NCBI RefSeq assembly: GCF_033060595.1
Contig: NZ_CP133038.1
Coordinates: 1,178,001 to 1,242,000, forward strand
Direction: 5' to 3'
Source of the DNA: Pyramidobacter sp. YE332
GTDB lineage: Bacteria; Synergistota; Synergistia; Synergistales; Dethiosulfovibrionaceae
DNA length: 64,000 nt
Both the position numbers and the translations under genes were made by a program. This document shows positions 17,901 to 26,415 of the stretch, piece by piece; the stretch's first letter is position 1; each line of letters starts with the position of its first letter. Under the pieces are notes generated by a model, which was not told where the DNA came from, made no database searches, and saw only the letters and a list, made by a program, of their open reading frames with translations.

Positions 17901-19642
17901 GGATGCCCGGCCCCGTACTGGAGCGAAAAGAGTTTTTGATAGGCCCCGTTTTTCCGAAGGAGCTCCTCGTGAGTCCCCTCTTCGATGATATGCCCGTTCT
18001 CGAGGTAAAGGATGCGATCCGCGTTGATGATCGTCGAAAGCCGATGAGCGATGATGAACGACGTGCGCCCTTCCATGGCGCGGTCCATCGCCTCCTGGAT
18101 CTGTCGCTCCACGGCGGCGTCGAGCGACGAGGTGGCCTCGTCGAGGATGATGATGCGGGGATTGCGGACGATCGCCCGCGCGATGGCGATCCTCTGCCGC
18201 TGGCCGCCGCTCACGGTGACGCCGCGAATGCCGACTTCCGTGTCGTATTTGTCGGGAAGGGAACCGATGAATCCGGAGATGCCGGCGATAGCGGCCGCTT
18301 CTTCGATCTCGCCTTTTTTCGCATCATATCCATAGGCGATGTTGAAGGCGATGGAGCCTTTCATCAGAACCGGATCCTGCGGCACCACGCCGATCTGAGT
18401 GCGCAGGCTTTTGAGATCGACGGTCTTGACGTCGTGCCCGTCGATGAAAACCGTTCCCTTTTGCGGATCGTAAAAGCGCTGCACCAGATCGACGAGCGTC
18501 GACTTGCCGGCGCCCGTCGATCCGACGACGGCGATCTTCTCGCCGGGGCGGACCGTCAGATTCAGATCTTTCAAGATCCACTGTCCCGGCTCGTAGCAGA
18601 ACCACACGTTTTCAAAGCGCACTTCGCCTTGCAGGCGTTTCAAAATGACCGCGCCGGGCGGCGTCACGACCCGGTCGTCGTTGTCGAGAAGGCCGAAGAT
18701 CCGCTCCGCCGCCGCGAAACCGAACTGGAGCTGGCTGACGGCGCGCGTAAAATTATTGATCGGAGAAGCCAGAAAGCCCAACGAACCGAGAAAAGCGATC
18801 AGTTCCCCGGGCGACATGACGTCGCTCAGCACCTGCCGGCCTCCCAGCCAGAGGATCAGAGCGAGCGCCGCAATGAGAAGGACCTCGACGGCGCCGTTCA
18901 AAACGGCGTTGACCTTGACGCCTTGGATGATGGCGTCAAAATTCTGCCGATTGCTTTCCTTGAAACGGGCAAGTTCCAGCTCCTCCGTCGCGAAAGCCCT
19001 CACGATGCGAATCGCCGAAAGCGCTTCCTCGGCTACCGCGGAGAGATCGGCGACACACTGCTGCATATGGCGCCCAACCCTGCGGAGGATCTCCGAAGCG
19101 CTCTTCAGCACGAGGACGACCACCGGCAGGATCAAGAGCGTGTAGAGCATCAGCTTCCAGTTCAGATAGAGGCAATAGGAAAGCATCGCCGCACACGAGA
19201 CGCCCTGAATGACAAGATCCACGGCGACGTTCGTGACGGTCATCTGCAGCATGTTGGCGTCGTTGGTGACTCGCGACAGCAGTTCGCCCACGCGTTTGCT
19301 GTTGATGAATTTCAGCGACAGCGTCTGCAGATGAGCGTAAGCGGCGACCCGCATATCCATGACGACTTTTTGCCCGACCCAGCCCATCAGATACTTTTGG
19401 CCGTAAGTAAACGCCGCCTTGAAAACAAAGAGCATGACGAGCGAGACGACCAGCACGTTCAGCATCGCGTAATCCTTGCGGATCAGCACGCCGTCGACGA
19501 CGTTCTTCATCAGCCAGGCGGGGATCGCCGCGCAGAGCCCGGCGCCGACCATACAGACGAAAGCGCATCCCAATTTTGCCCTGTAAGGCAAAAGGAGTGC
19601 CGCCAGTCGACGATAGAGAGGCTTACTTCCTTTCTCTTTCAT
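17897..19642 (-). CDS. msbA: MsbA-type lipid A/LPS ABC transporter
   Basis: 581 aa, one fused half-transporter (membrane domain then ATPase). Six membrane spans precede the ATPase, which has Walker A GSTGAGKST, signature VSGGQRQRIAIARA, Walker B IIILDEAT and the switch His in IAHRLST. Length and domain order match MsbA, which flips lipid A-core across the inner membrane. Placement between lpxB-like genes and lpxK supports that role over a drug exporter. The open frame extends to 19822 inside the preceding gene; ATG 19642 gives the family-like start MKEKGSKPLYRRLAAL and a 20-bp overlap. Confidence 0.92.
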   Translation of the reverse strand: MKEKGSKPLYRRLAALLLPYRAKLGCAFVCMVGAGLCAAIPAWLMKNVVDGVLIRKDYAMLNVLVVSLVMLFVFKAAFTYGQKYLMGWVGQKVVMDMRVAAYAHLQTLSLKFINSKRVGELLSRVTNDANMLQMTVTNVAVDLVIQGVSCAAMLSYCLYLNWKLMLYTLLILPVVVLVLKSASEILRRVGRHMQQCVADLSAVAEEALSAIRIVRAFATEELELARFKESNRQNFDAIIQGVKVNAVLNGAVEVLLIAALALILWLGGRQVLSDVMSPGELIAFLGSLGFLASPINNFTRAVSQLQFGFAAAERIFGLLDNDDRVVTPPGAVILKRLQGEVRFENVWFCYEPGQWILKDLNLTVRPGEKIAVVGSTGAGKSTLVDLVQRFYDPQKGTVFIDGHDVKTVDLKSLRTQIGVVPQDPVLMKGSIAFNIAYGYDAKKGEIEEAAAIAGISGFIGSLPDKYDTEVGIRGVTVSGGQRQRIAIARAIVRNPRIIILDEATSSLDAAVERQIQEAMDRAMEGRTSFIIAHRLSTIINADRILYLENGHIIEEGTHEELLRKNGAYQKLFSLQYGAGHP

Positions 19643-20732
19643 GATCGGCTGCCATCCTTCCAAGAATGTTGCAAATCTTCGCCGGAGCGCCGGGCGCGAC
19701 CACGGCGGCAAGCGCGTGCAGACGTTTCCTCTGCGTTTCGAGCGATTCCGGATCCCGCAAAATCCTGGCGACCTCGTCGGCAAGCTGCGAAGCGCTGTAT
19801 TCGCCGATGAACTCGGGGACAAAACTCCCTTTCACGAGCCGGTTGGGCCACGACATCTTCCCGATATGACGGGGGATCGCTTTTCGAATGATCCGCTCCC
19901 TCAGCGCGCAGCCGACCCAGGGAATGCGGTCGAGCATGCCGACCAGCCCGGCGATCGGCATCTGCCGCAGGAAAGAAAAAGGGACGGCAACCACGAACGG
20001 CTGTTCGCAGTACATCAGCTCCAGGGTGTTCGTCCCGGGCTGCGTCAGGGCGAGATCCGCGCCTTGGATCCCCGCGGGGGTCGTCCCCGTCCAGACCGAA
20101 AAGCCGTTCTCGTTCCACGGCCGGGCTTCGCTCTCCTCCGAAAATGGCGAGAGGAGGACCCTCAATTCGATCTCGGGATCGATCTTCATCAAATGCGAAC
20201 GGATCTCTTTCAGGAAAAAAAAGGCTTTGCGCCGGATGTTCGGCCGGCTGCCGGGAAAAATCGCCAGCCGCCTGCCCCGAGGCGCGCGCCAGCCTTCCGG
20301 AGTTCCCTGCTCGAGGCTGTCCAGCACCAGGTCCCCGACGATCTCCAATCTCTCGGAACTGAACAGGCCGGGGCGGGACGTCAGCACCGTTTCGCAGCGC
20401 TTCATGCCCTTTTTATAGCCGTAAGAATAGCAGGCCAGCGGGACGCGCTGCCTCCACGCCAGAAAGCGGCCGAAAAACAAGTCGCCCCCCAGCTGCAAAA
20501 CGACGTCGTATTTTGCAGCCGAAAAAAAACATCGCAGGGCGCCGACAGTCGTCCGGTGCCTCGATATCGTCGCGGGAAGCCGCGAGAGCGCGTTGATTTC
20601 CCGCCCCGAAGCGAAGGGACAGGGCAGAAGGTGAACGTCCACCGTCCAATTTCTGCCGGCGGCTTCTTTGATGAGCGGCCGGCACCAGCCCCAGACTTCT
20701 CCCGGCCCGTTGGCCAAAAAAGCGACTTTCAT
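19623..20732 (-). CDS. LpxB-like (lipid-A-disaccharide-synthase-related) protein
   Basis: 369 aa. It starts MKVAFLANGPGEVWGWCRPL and carries YDVVLQLGGDLFFGRF, RLAIFPGSRPNIRRKAF and GADLALTQPGTNTLELMYCEQPFVV. This is the GT-B layout of LpxB, including the PGSR donor loop and the T-x-x-LE C-terminal motif. The sequence is clearly different from the true LpxB encoded just upstream (4-bp ATGA overlap), so it is probably a paralogue with another acceptor or a structural role. A GlcN-transferring glycosyltransferase function is likely by family but not shown. Confidence 0.75.
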   Translation of the reverse strand: MKVAFLANGPGEVWGWCRPLIKEAAGRNWTVDVHLLPCPFASGREINALSRLPATISRHRTTVGALRCFFSAAKYDVVLQLGGDLFFGRFLAWRQRVPLACYSYGYKKGMKRCETVLTSRPGLFSSERLEIVGDLVLDSLEQGTPEGWRAPRGRRLAIFPGSRPNIRRKAFFFLKEIRSHLMKIDPEIELRVLLSPFSEESEARPWNENGFSVWTGTTPAGIQGADLALTQPGTNTLELMYCEQPFVVAVPFSFLRQMPIAGLVGMLDRIPWVGCALRERIIRKAIPRHIGKMSWPNRLVKGSFVPEFIGEYSASQLADEVARILRDPESLETQRKRLHALAAVVAPGAPAKICNILGRMAADHERERK

Positions 20733-21835
20733 GAATTCACCAGCTCGGAAATGGCTTCTGCCCAGCGTTGAATTGCTCCCGGCTCCCCCATCAGGCGCCT
20801 GTTCGACACAACCTGTTTATGAACGCCGTCACAATAATCCTTGTCGTGAAGGTACAGATCGACATAGTGCAGGATCCTGTCGGCGCGCGCGTCGTCCTGC
20901 AGAAGTTCGGGAAACATTGTCTTTCCCGCCAGCACGTTGGGGATGGAAACGAAGGGCGTATGCGTCAGCATTTTATAAATCCGCCATTCCAGCGCGGTCC
21001 CCTTGTAAAGCACGATCATGTAGCGATTCAGCAACATCGCCTCGACGGCCGTCGTGCCGCTGGCGCCGATGACGAATTTCGAGGCGTGCATCAGATTGCG
21101 CCCGCTGATCTCCGTCGCTTCGACGCCGGCCTCGTTGTCCCTGACCATTGCCTTGCTGGCCTCGTCGAGTCCCGGAGCGATGGAGAACACGGGATGAAGT
21201 CCCATCCCTTTCAATCTCAGCGCCGTTTCCTGAAGGACGGGAAGCAGCGCTTTTATTTCGGAACGCCGGCTTCCCGGCAGCAGGGCGACGCGCCTCGCAT
21301 CGTCCTGCAAAGAAGCTCCGACCGGGACGAAATTGTCGAGATCGTCGATCAGCGGATTCCCGCACCAATAGCTCCGCACATCCCACGCTTGCAGGGCCGT
21401 TTCTTCAAAATGAAACAGCGGCAGGCAGAGATCGCAGTAGCGTTTCAGATATTTCGCCCGGCCGCTGCGCCAGGCCCAGATCGTCGGCGGGCACACATAG
21501 ACGACGGGACCTTTATAGCCGAGGGAGCGGATCTTGCTGAGCAGCGGGATGTGGAAATCCGGACTGTCGACGACGATGACGGCCCGCGGCGCTCGTTTCA
21601 CGACGGCCTCCGCCAGATCTTTTCTCAAACGAAACAACGACGGCAGCGACTTGATGATCCGTCCCAGACCGATGATGTGCAGGAGCGCGTTGTCCCATTC
21701 CTTGCAGATCCCTTCCGCAAGAGCGCCGCCCATTCCCCAGAGCTGCTCGTGGGGAAGGATTTTATGGAGCGCCGCGCTCAATTTGGCCGCATAGATATCG
21801 CCGGAAAGCTCTCCGGTGCTTATAAAAATCGACAT
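20729..21835 (-). CDS. lpxB: Lipid-A-disaccharide synthase LpxB
   Basis: 368 aa. It joins 2,3-diacyl-GlcN-1-P and UDP-2,3-diacyl-GlcN at the membrane surface. Family marks are IFISTGELSGDIYAAKL at the N-terminus, GLGRIIKSLPSLFRLRKDL, VVDSPDFHIPLLSKIR, YVCPPTIWAWRSGRAK, LLPGSRRSEI and IGASGTTAVEAMLLNRYMIVLYK. The open frame reaches 22768 through the neighbouring lpxI and lptF genes, so ATG 21835 is the start. It overlaps lpxI by 16 bp. Of the three LpxB-like sequences in the window, this one best fits the canonical enzyme. Confidence 0.93.
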   Translation of the reverse strand: MSIFISTGELSGDIYAAKLSAALHKILPHEQLWGMGGALAEGICKEWDNALLHIIGLGRIIKSLPSLFRLRKDLAEAVVKRAPRAVIVVDSPDFHIPLLSKIRSLGYKGPVVYVCPPTIWAWRSGRAKYLKRYCDLCLPLFHFEETALQAWDVRSYWCGNPLIDDLDNFVPVGASLQDDARRVALLPGSRRSEIKALLPVLQETALRLKGMGLHPVFSIAPGLDEASKAMVRDNEAGVEATEISGRNLMHASKFVIGASGTTAVEAMLLNRYMIVLYKGTALEWRIYKMLTHTPFVSIPNVLAGKTMFPELLQDDARADRILHYVDLYLHDKDYCDGVHKQVVSNRRLMGEPGAIQRWAEAISELVNS

Positions 21836-22644
21836 GTGGCAACTCCCGTCACGCTGATCCCCAAACGTTCCGCTTCCTGCAGGAAGGCATCTCTTTCCAA
21901 CAAAAGAACGCTGTGCGCCTCGACAAAAAGCCCCGTCAGACCGGAATCGGCCATGTTTCGCAACGTCTGCACGCCGACGACCGGCAGATCGTAACGGCGG
22001 TCCTGATCGGCGCGCATTCCCTTCAGCAGGATCCCATGAGCGCTTAACGACGCCGCGCGCCGGATGGTCTCGTCCGTGCCTTCCATCGCTTCCACGGCGA
22101 CAACGGCGCGATTCGAAACGACAAGGGACTGGCCGAACGAAAGCGGCAGCAGGACGCGCAGGATGTTCAGCCCATACTCGCAGTCCTGCAGCTGTTCCGC
22201 GTCGGCGAGAGGGCCGGCGATATGTCCCTCGGACGCCAGAAGTTCCGGGATGACTTCCTCGTAGCTCACGACCTGAATGCCGAATTTTTCGATATACTTC
22301 ACGACCCCGGCCAGCAAGCTGTGATCGTTGCGGTCCTGTACGGCGGAGAGGATGGACTTGGCTCCCCGGTCGAGCTTCTCCGTAGAGTAGATGTTCTTTT
22401 TGGGCACGCCGCCGGCCATCATCAAGCGACGGATCCCCATCAGGCGCATTTTGGCGAGGATCATCGCGATCGCCATGGGATTGGTGATCTTCTGCACGGC
22501 GATGCCTTCGTTCAAATAGGGGGCGTCGTCCTCCGCCAGCAGGTACACTTTCGGCAGCGGCGCCTTCTTTTGGATCATCGCTTTCAGGATCTCCAGAGGC
22601 AGCGCGCCTTCTCCCGCGACAAGAGCCAGATGTTCGACGTTCAT
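21820..22644 (-). CDS. lpxI: UDP-2,3-diacylglucosamine pyrophosphatase LpxI
   Basis: 274 aa. LpxI hydrolyses UDP-2,3-diacylglucosamine to lipid X, the step done by LpxH in gamma-proteobacteria. The protein begins MNVEHLALVAGEGALPLEILKA and contains ILAKMRLMGIRRLMMAGGVPK, DRNDHSLLAGVVKYIE and VVAVEAMEGTDETIRRA, which are typical of the DUF1009/LpxI family. The length is usual. Start ATG 22644 with GGAGGG upstream overlaps the permease stop as ATGA; the frame continues upstream in the permease gene. The presence of lpxI next to lpxB completes the pathway here. Confidence 0.93.
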   Translation of the reverse strand: MNVEHLALVAGEGALPLEILKAMIQKKAPLPKVYLLAEDDAPYLNEGIAVQKITNPMAIAMILAKMRLMGIRRLMMAGGVPKKNIYSTEKLDRGAKSILSAVQDRNDHSLLAGVVKYIEKFGIQVVSYEEVIPELLASEGHIAGPLADAEQLQDCEYGLNILRVLLPLSFGQSLVVSNRAVVAVEAMEGTDETIRRAASLSAHGILLKGMRADQDRRYDLPVVGVQTLRNMADSGLTGLFVEAHSVLLLERDAFLQEAERLGISVTGVATCRFL

Positions 22645-23747
22645 CGGTCGGCCCTCCGGGCAAGAAGAAGCGCCCCGGCAAAGAACAGGATATTGGGCAG
22701 CCACGCGCCGAGGATGGGAGGAATGTGTCCCGCCTGTCCCAGGGAACGCCCCATCGACATGACGACATAATAGACGAAGACGATCAAAATGCTTTGCCCG
22801 AAACCGACGCTGGCGCCGCCCTTTCTCATCGGACGCACGCCGAGCGTCGCGCCGATCAGCGCCAGGATCACGCATGCCCAGGGCACCGCCAGACGCAGAT
22901 GGAACGCGACCCACAGCGGCTCCAGACTTTTTCCCTGAGCTTTGAGGATTTCGATATATTTGATCAGCTCCAGGCAGCTCATGTCGTCGGGTTTGGCGGT
23001 AGAACGCGAGATCTGCTGCGGGGTCAGGCGAATCGGAAGCGCCTGGCGTTTGAAATGCAGCGTCAGCTCGACGGTGGTTCTGCCTTTCACTTCGAACACG
23101 TCGCCGTCGTCGAGATACCACACGCCGTCGATCCACGTGCCCTTCCGGGCCGTCGTCAGCCGGACCAGATCGGCGCCCCTGAACTCTTGAACGACCACGT
23201 CGTCCATCGTGCCCGAACGGGCATAAAGCTTGTTGATGTAAACGATCCTTCTCAGCCCCTCGGCCGAAGGATCGCTGCTCCGCAAAAACACCTGCTCCTT
23301 CAGGAGCGCGGGCTTTTCGCGGGCGACTTCGTAGCGCATCACGTTCTGCGCGGCGATCTTGCCGAGCGGCACGACCGTTTCGTTCAAGGCAAGAGAGAGT
23401 ATCGAGATGCCAAAAGCGGCGACCAGGACGGGACGGCTGATGCGCGAAAACGAGATCCCGGCCGCTTTCAAGGCGACGATCTCGCTGTTGGCGGACATTT
23501 TGCTGAAGCCCAGGAGCGCAGCCAAAAGGCAGGACATCGGCAGCGTCAGAACGACGACGGAAGGAAGCTCGTAGAAAAAAAGGCGGCCGGCGACGCCCAG
23601 AGAAACGCCTTGTTCGATGATGAGGTCGGCCAGTTTGAACAATAACCCGCCGGCGACCATGATCAACGTAAAGGCCATCACTCCGAAGAGAAATGGCCCC
23701 ATGAGCTCTTTCATAATAAAACGATCCAACGTGCGAAAAGGCTTCAT
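22641..23747 (-). CDS. LptF/LptG-family LPS export permease
   Basis: 368 aa. It has the YjgP/YjgQ layout: three membrane spans near the N-terminus (starting MKPFRTLDRFIMKELMGPFLFGVMAF), a periplasmic jellyroll-like middle of about 170 residues, and three spans at the C-terminus. It would form half of the inner-membrane LptB2FG complex that extracts LPS. Only one such gene is seen here; the partner, LptB, and LptA/C/D are not in the window. LptF and LptG cannot be told apart. It overlaps lpxI by 4 bp and lies 3 bp from kdsC. Confidence 0.88.
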   Translation of the reverse strand: MKPFRTLDRFIMKELMGPFLFGVMAFTLIMVAGGLLFKLADLIIEQGVSLGVAGRLFFYELPSVVVLTLPMSCLLAALLGFSKMSANSEIVALKAAGISFSRISRPVLVAAFGISILSLALNETVVPLGKIAAQNVMRYEVAREKPALLKEQVFLRSSDPSAEGLRRIVYINKLYARSGTMDDVVVQEFRGADLVRLTTARKGTWIDGVWYLDDGDVFEVKGRTTVELTLHFKRQALPIRLTPQQISRSTAKPDDMSCLELIKYIEILKAQGKSLEPLWVAFHLRLAVPWACVILALIGATLGVRPMRKGGASVGFGQSILIVFVYYVVMSMGRSLGQAGHIPPILGAWLPNILFFAGALLLARRADR

Positions 23748-23750
23748 AGG

Positions 23751-24227
23751 CTAGCCCTCCTCCGCTTCAGACGCAAGGACCATATCGACGACTTCGCGTA
23801 TGGCGCCGCTGCCGCCGCTGCGCTGCGTCACATGCGAGGCGGACGCTTTCAGTGCGGGGACGGCGTTCGCCACGGCGACTCCCAGCCCAGCCCAGCGGAC
23901 GCATTCGCGGTCGTTGACGTCGTCGCCGATAAAAATCACTTCGCCGGCGGTCACGCCTGCTTCGGCAGCGATTTTCCGAAGGACGGGCAGCTTCTCTGCG
24001 ACGCCGTTGGCCAGAAAATCGACGTGCAGTTCCCGAGCTCTCAGCTCCGTCACGGCGGAAAAACGTCCGCTGATCCAGGCAACTTTGCCGCCCGCTTTGC
24101 GAAACAGCGCCATGCCCATTCCATCCTGGATGTCGAAGCGCTTGAATTCGTTCCCCGCCGCGTCGATGAAAACGCTGCCGTCCGTCAGCGTGCCGTCGAC
24201 ATCCATGGCCAGAAGTCGAAACATCAT
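23751..24227 (-). CDS. kdsC: Kdo-8-phosphate phosphatase KdsC
   Basis: 158 aa, short HAD phosphatase of the C0 type. MMFRLLAMDVDGTLTDG gives the nucleophile Asp, VAWISGRFSAVT the second motif, and VIFIGDDVNDRECVRWAGLGVAVANA the acidic motif. It removes phosphate from Kdo-8-P before KdsB. The length and lack of a cap domain are typical of KdsC, which works as a tetramer. The start ATGATG overlaps the lpxA stop by 4 bp. Confidence 0.93.
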   Translation of the reverse strand: MMFRLLAMDVDGTLTDGSVFIDAAGNEFKRFDIQDGMGMALFRKAGGKVAWISGRFSAVTELRARELHVDFLANGVAEKLPVLRKIAAEAGVTAGEVIFIGDDVNDRECVRWAGLGVAVANAVPALKASASHVTQRSGGSGAIREVVDMVLASEAEEG

Positions 24228-25042
24228 TCCCCGGATCTGCCCGCGCTGCCTGCAGGCCAGGGGCAGAAGCCCCTTTTCTTGTCGCCTTCCCTGAAGAAAC
24301 GGATGATCTCTTCCACATCAGCGGATTTTGCGTCCTGCTTTTCGAGTTCGGCAAGAGCTTCGCGCATGGGCAACCCCGAATGGTAAATTTTTCTGTAGGC
24401 GCGCTTTATTTCCAGACGGCGCTCGGACGAAAAGTTATTGCGACGCAGGCCGATAACGTTCAGGCTGTATACACGGCACAATTCGGAGCCGTTGACCAGC
24501 AGGAACGGCGCCACGTCCTGCGCCACGCGCGAGGCGCCGCCGATCATGCAGAACGAGCCCACACGGACGAATTGATGGAAGCCGGACATGCCGCCGATCA
24601 CCGTTCCCCGCCCGATTTTTACGTAACCGGCGAGCCCGGATTTGCTCGAAATCGTCACGGAATCGGAAATCTGCACGTTATGCCCCAAATGCACGCCTTC
24701 CATGATCAGGCAGTCATCGCCGACCGAGGTCACGTTCCCCTCGCCGGAAGCGCGATGGATCGTCACGTTTTCCCTGATGACCGACCGGTTGCCCACGGAG
24801 ACCCAGCTGGTTTCACCTTTGAACGCATGGTCCTGCGGTTCGGGGCCGATCACGGCGTCCTCGAAGATCACGGCGTCCTCGCCGATTTTAGTGTAGGGGC
24901 AGAGGTGGACAAACGGACGCAGGACCGTATTGCGCCCCACGACGACATTCTCGTCCACAATGGAAAAGGGGCCAATCACGACGCCGTCAGCCAGTTCGGC
25001 GTGAGGCGAGACAATCGCAGTCGGATGTATTTGAATCCCCAT
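24224..25042 (-). CDS. lpxA: UDP-N-acetylglucosamine acyltransferase LpxA
   Basis: 272 aa. First enzyme of lipid A synthesis, moving 3-hydroxyacyl from ACP to UDP-GlcNAc. The N-terminal two-thirds is a left-handed beta-helix of hexapeptide repeats (IHPTAIVSPHAELADGVVIGPFSIVDENV onward). The catalytic His lies in the segment around VHLGHNVQI, and GMSGFHQFVRVGSFCMIGG is a well-conserved turn. The C-terminal helical part includes NVIGLRRNNFSSERRLEIKRAYR. One base separates it from fabZ and 4 bp overlap kdsC. Confidence 0.95.
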   Translation of the reverse strand: MGIQIHPTAIVSPHAELADGVVIGPFSIVDENVVVGRNTVLRPFVHLCPYTKIGEDAVIFEDAVIGPEPQDHAFKGETSWVSVGNRSVIRENVTIHRASGEGNVTSVGDDCLIMEGVHLGHNVQISDSVTISSKSGLAGYVKIGRGTVIGGMSGFHQFVRVGSFCMIGGASRVAQDVAPFLLVNGSELCRVYSLNVIGLRRNNFSSERRLEIKRAYRKIYHSGLPMREALAELEKQDAKSADVEEIIRFFREGDKKRGFCPWPAGSAGRSGE

Positions 25043-25043
25043 T

Positions 25044-25487
25044 TTATTTTTCCCCTTCAGGTTTCTTGGTCAGCATAAACCCCAATTCGGCCTCGGCGAC
25101 CGTTTTTCCCTCAACTTCCGCGCGGGCTTTGACCTTGCCCATCTTGCCGAAGATGCGTCCCATCTCGGTATAGATCACAAGCTGATCTCCCGGCACGACC
25201 GGACGCCGGAACTTCGTTCTGTTGACCGTGGTCAGGAAAGCGATCGTGCCGCGCAGTTCGGGAATATTCAGCACCATCATGGCCCCGGCCTGAGCCATCG
25301 CTTCCAGGATCAGGACGCCGGGCATCACGGGCTCGCCGGGAAAATGTCCCTGAAAAAACGGTTCGTTGATCGTGACATTTTTAATGGCCACGACGCTCTT
25401 CCCGGGCACCAACTCCTGAATGCGGTCGACGAGAAGAAAGGGATACCGATGAGGCACACACGACATGATTTCTTTAATATCAAGCAT
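25044..25487 (-). CDS. fabZ: 3-hydroxyacyl-ACP dehydratase FabZ
   Basis: 147 aa hot-dog-fold protein. Catalytic segment HRYPFLLVDRI carries the His, and GHFPGEPVMPGVLILEAMAQ carries the Glu of the active-site tunnel. FabZ competes with LpxA for 3-hydroxyacyl-ACP, so its place between lpxC and lpxA links fatty acid and lipid A synthesis, as in many diderms. Start ATG 25487 has AAGGAGATGG upstream. The 97-bp gap to lpxC is the largest within the lipid A block, and I see no clear terminator in it. Confidence 0.95.
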   Translation of the reverse strand: MLDIKEIMSCVPHRYPFLLVDRIQELVPGKSVVAIKNVTINEPFFQGHFPGEPVMPGVLILEAMAQAGAMMVLNIPELRGTIAFLTTVNRTKFRRPVVPGDQLVIYTEMGRIFGKMGKVKARAEVEGKTVAEAELGFMLTKKPEGEK

Positions 25488-25584
25488 AACGCCATCTCCT
25501 TACAGTCACTCACCTGTACCATGCTGCACACATGATTCCCCGACGCGTCGCCGTGAACAGGCAAAACTTTATGATGCGGATTTT

Positions 25585-26415
25585 TTAAGCCGAGACAAAC
25601 TCGCGCGCGATACGATCGACCAGTTTCTGATGCATGGCATGCCCGGCCCGTATCCCGACAAAATGGCCGATAACCGGCTTGCCTATCAGCGTCAGGTCGC
25701 CCATCATATCCAAAATTTTATGTCTGACAAATTCATCCGGGCGTCTCAAACCGCCGGGCGTCAGAACTCTTTGACCATCGACGATCAGGGCCGTTTCCAC
25801 CGTTCCGCCCAGCCCCAAGCCCAGAGAACGCATGTGCGCCACTTCTTCGTACAGACAAAACGTCCGGCACTGTCCGAGTTCCGCGACAAAGTTGTCTTTT
25901 GTCGGCACGACGGTCGCGGCCTGAGTGCCGATGGCGTTGTCGCCGTATTCGATCACATAAGTGAAGCTGAGCCGATCGGACGGCAGGACGGCGCATATTT
26001 TCTTCTCGTCCTCGGAAGTCACGCACACCGGGGAAGAAACGCGCAGGTACGACGGCTCCCCGGGAAGCTCTTCAAGCCCCGCTTTCAGGATTTCCTCGCA
26101 GAACGGAGCGGCGCTGCCGTCAAGCAGCGGCGTTTCGATCCCCTCGGGGCAAAGGATAACGTCGTCAACGCCGAGGCCGCGCAGCGCGCCGAGCAGGTGC
26201 TCTACCGTCATCACCCGATGAGAATCGAACGCGAGAACGGTTCCGCGCCCGTCGCCGGAGTACTTTGCGGATTGGATCGGGAAACGCTTGCCGCCGAAAA
26301 GGAACACATACCCCTCGCCGCTGTCGGCCGGCAGCAGCTTCATGGAGACCGGCTTGCCCGAATGAAGCCCGACGCCGCTGAAGTCAATCTCTTTTTTCAG
26401 CGTGCGGCGGCTCAT
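25585..26415 (-). CDS. lpxC: UDP-3-O-acyl-N-acetylglucosamine deacetylase LpxC
   Basis: 276 aa. Zinc-dependent deacetylase and committed step of lipid A synthesis. Visible are the N-terminal FSGVGLHSGKPVSMKLLPA, the zinc His of MTVEHLLGALRGLGVDDV, and LLDGSAAPFCEEI. The C-terminal DEFVRHKILDMMGDLTLIGKPVIGHFVG region holds the other metal and catalytic residues. The length is a little short of E. coli's 305, ending soon after the final helix. Start ATG 26415 lies inside the lpxD 3' end (32-bp overlap). Confidence 0.95.
   Translation of the reverse strand: MSRRTLKKEIDFSGVGLHSGKPVSMKLLPADSGEGYVFLFGGKRFPIQSAKYSGDGRGTVLAFDSHRVMTVEHLLGALRGLGVDDVILCPEGIETPLLDGSAAPFCEEILKAGLEELPGEPSYLRVSSPVCVTSEDEKKICAVLPSDRLSFTYVIEYGDNAIGTQAATVVPTKDNFVAELGQCRTFCLYEEVAHMRSLGLGLGGTVETALIVDGQRVLTPGGLRRPDEFVRHKILDMMGDLTLIGKPVIGHFVGIRAGHAMHQKLVDRIAREFVSA

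Noticed and set aside
17903-19810. Long plus-strand open frame (635 codons) opposite msbA
   Set aside because: Shadow of msbA, whose ATPase motifs are unambiguous on the minus strand; the plus product shows no domain.
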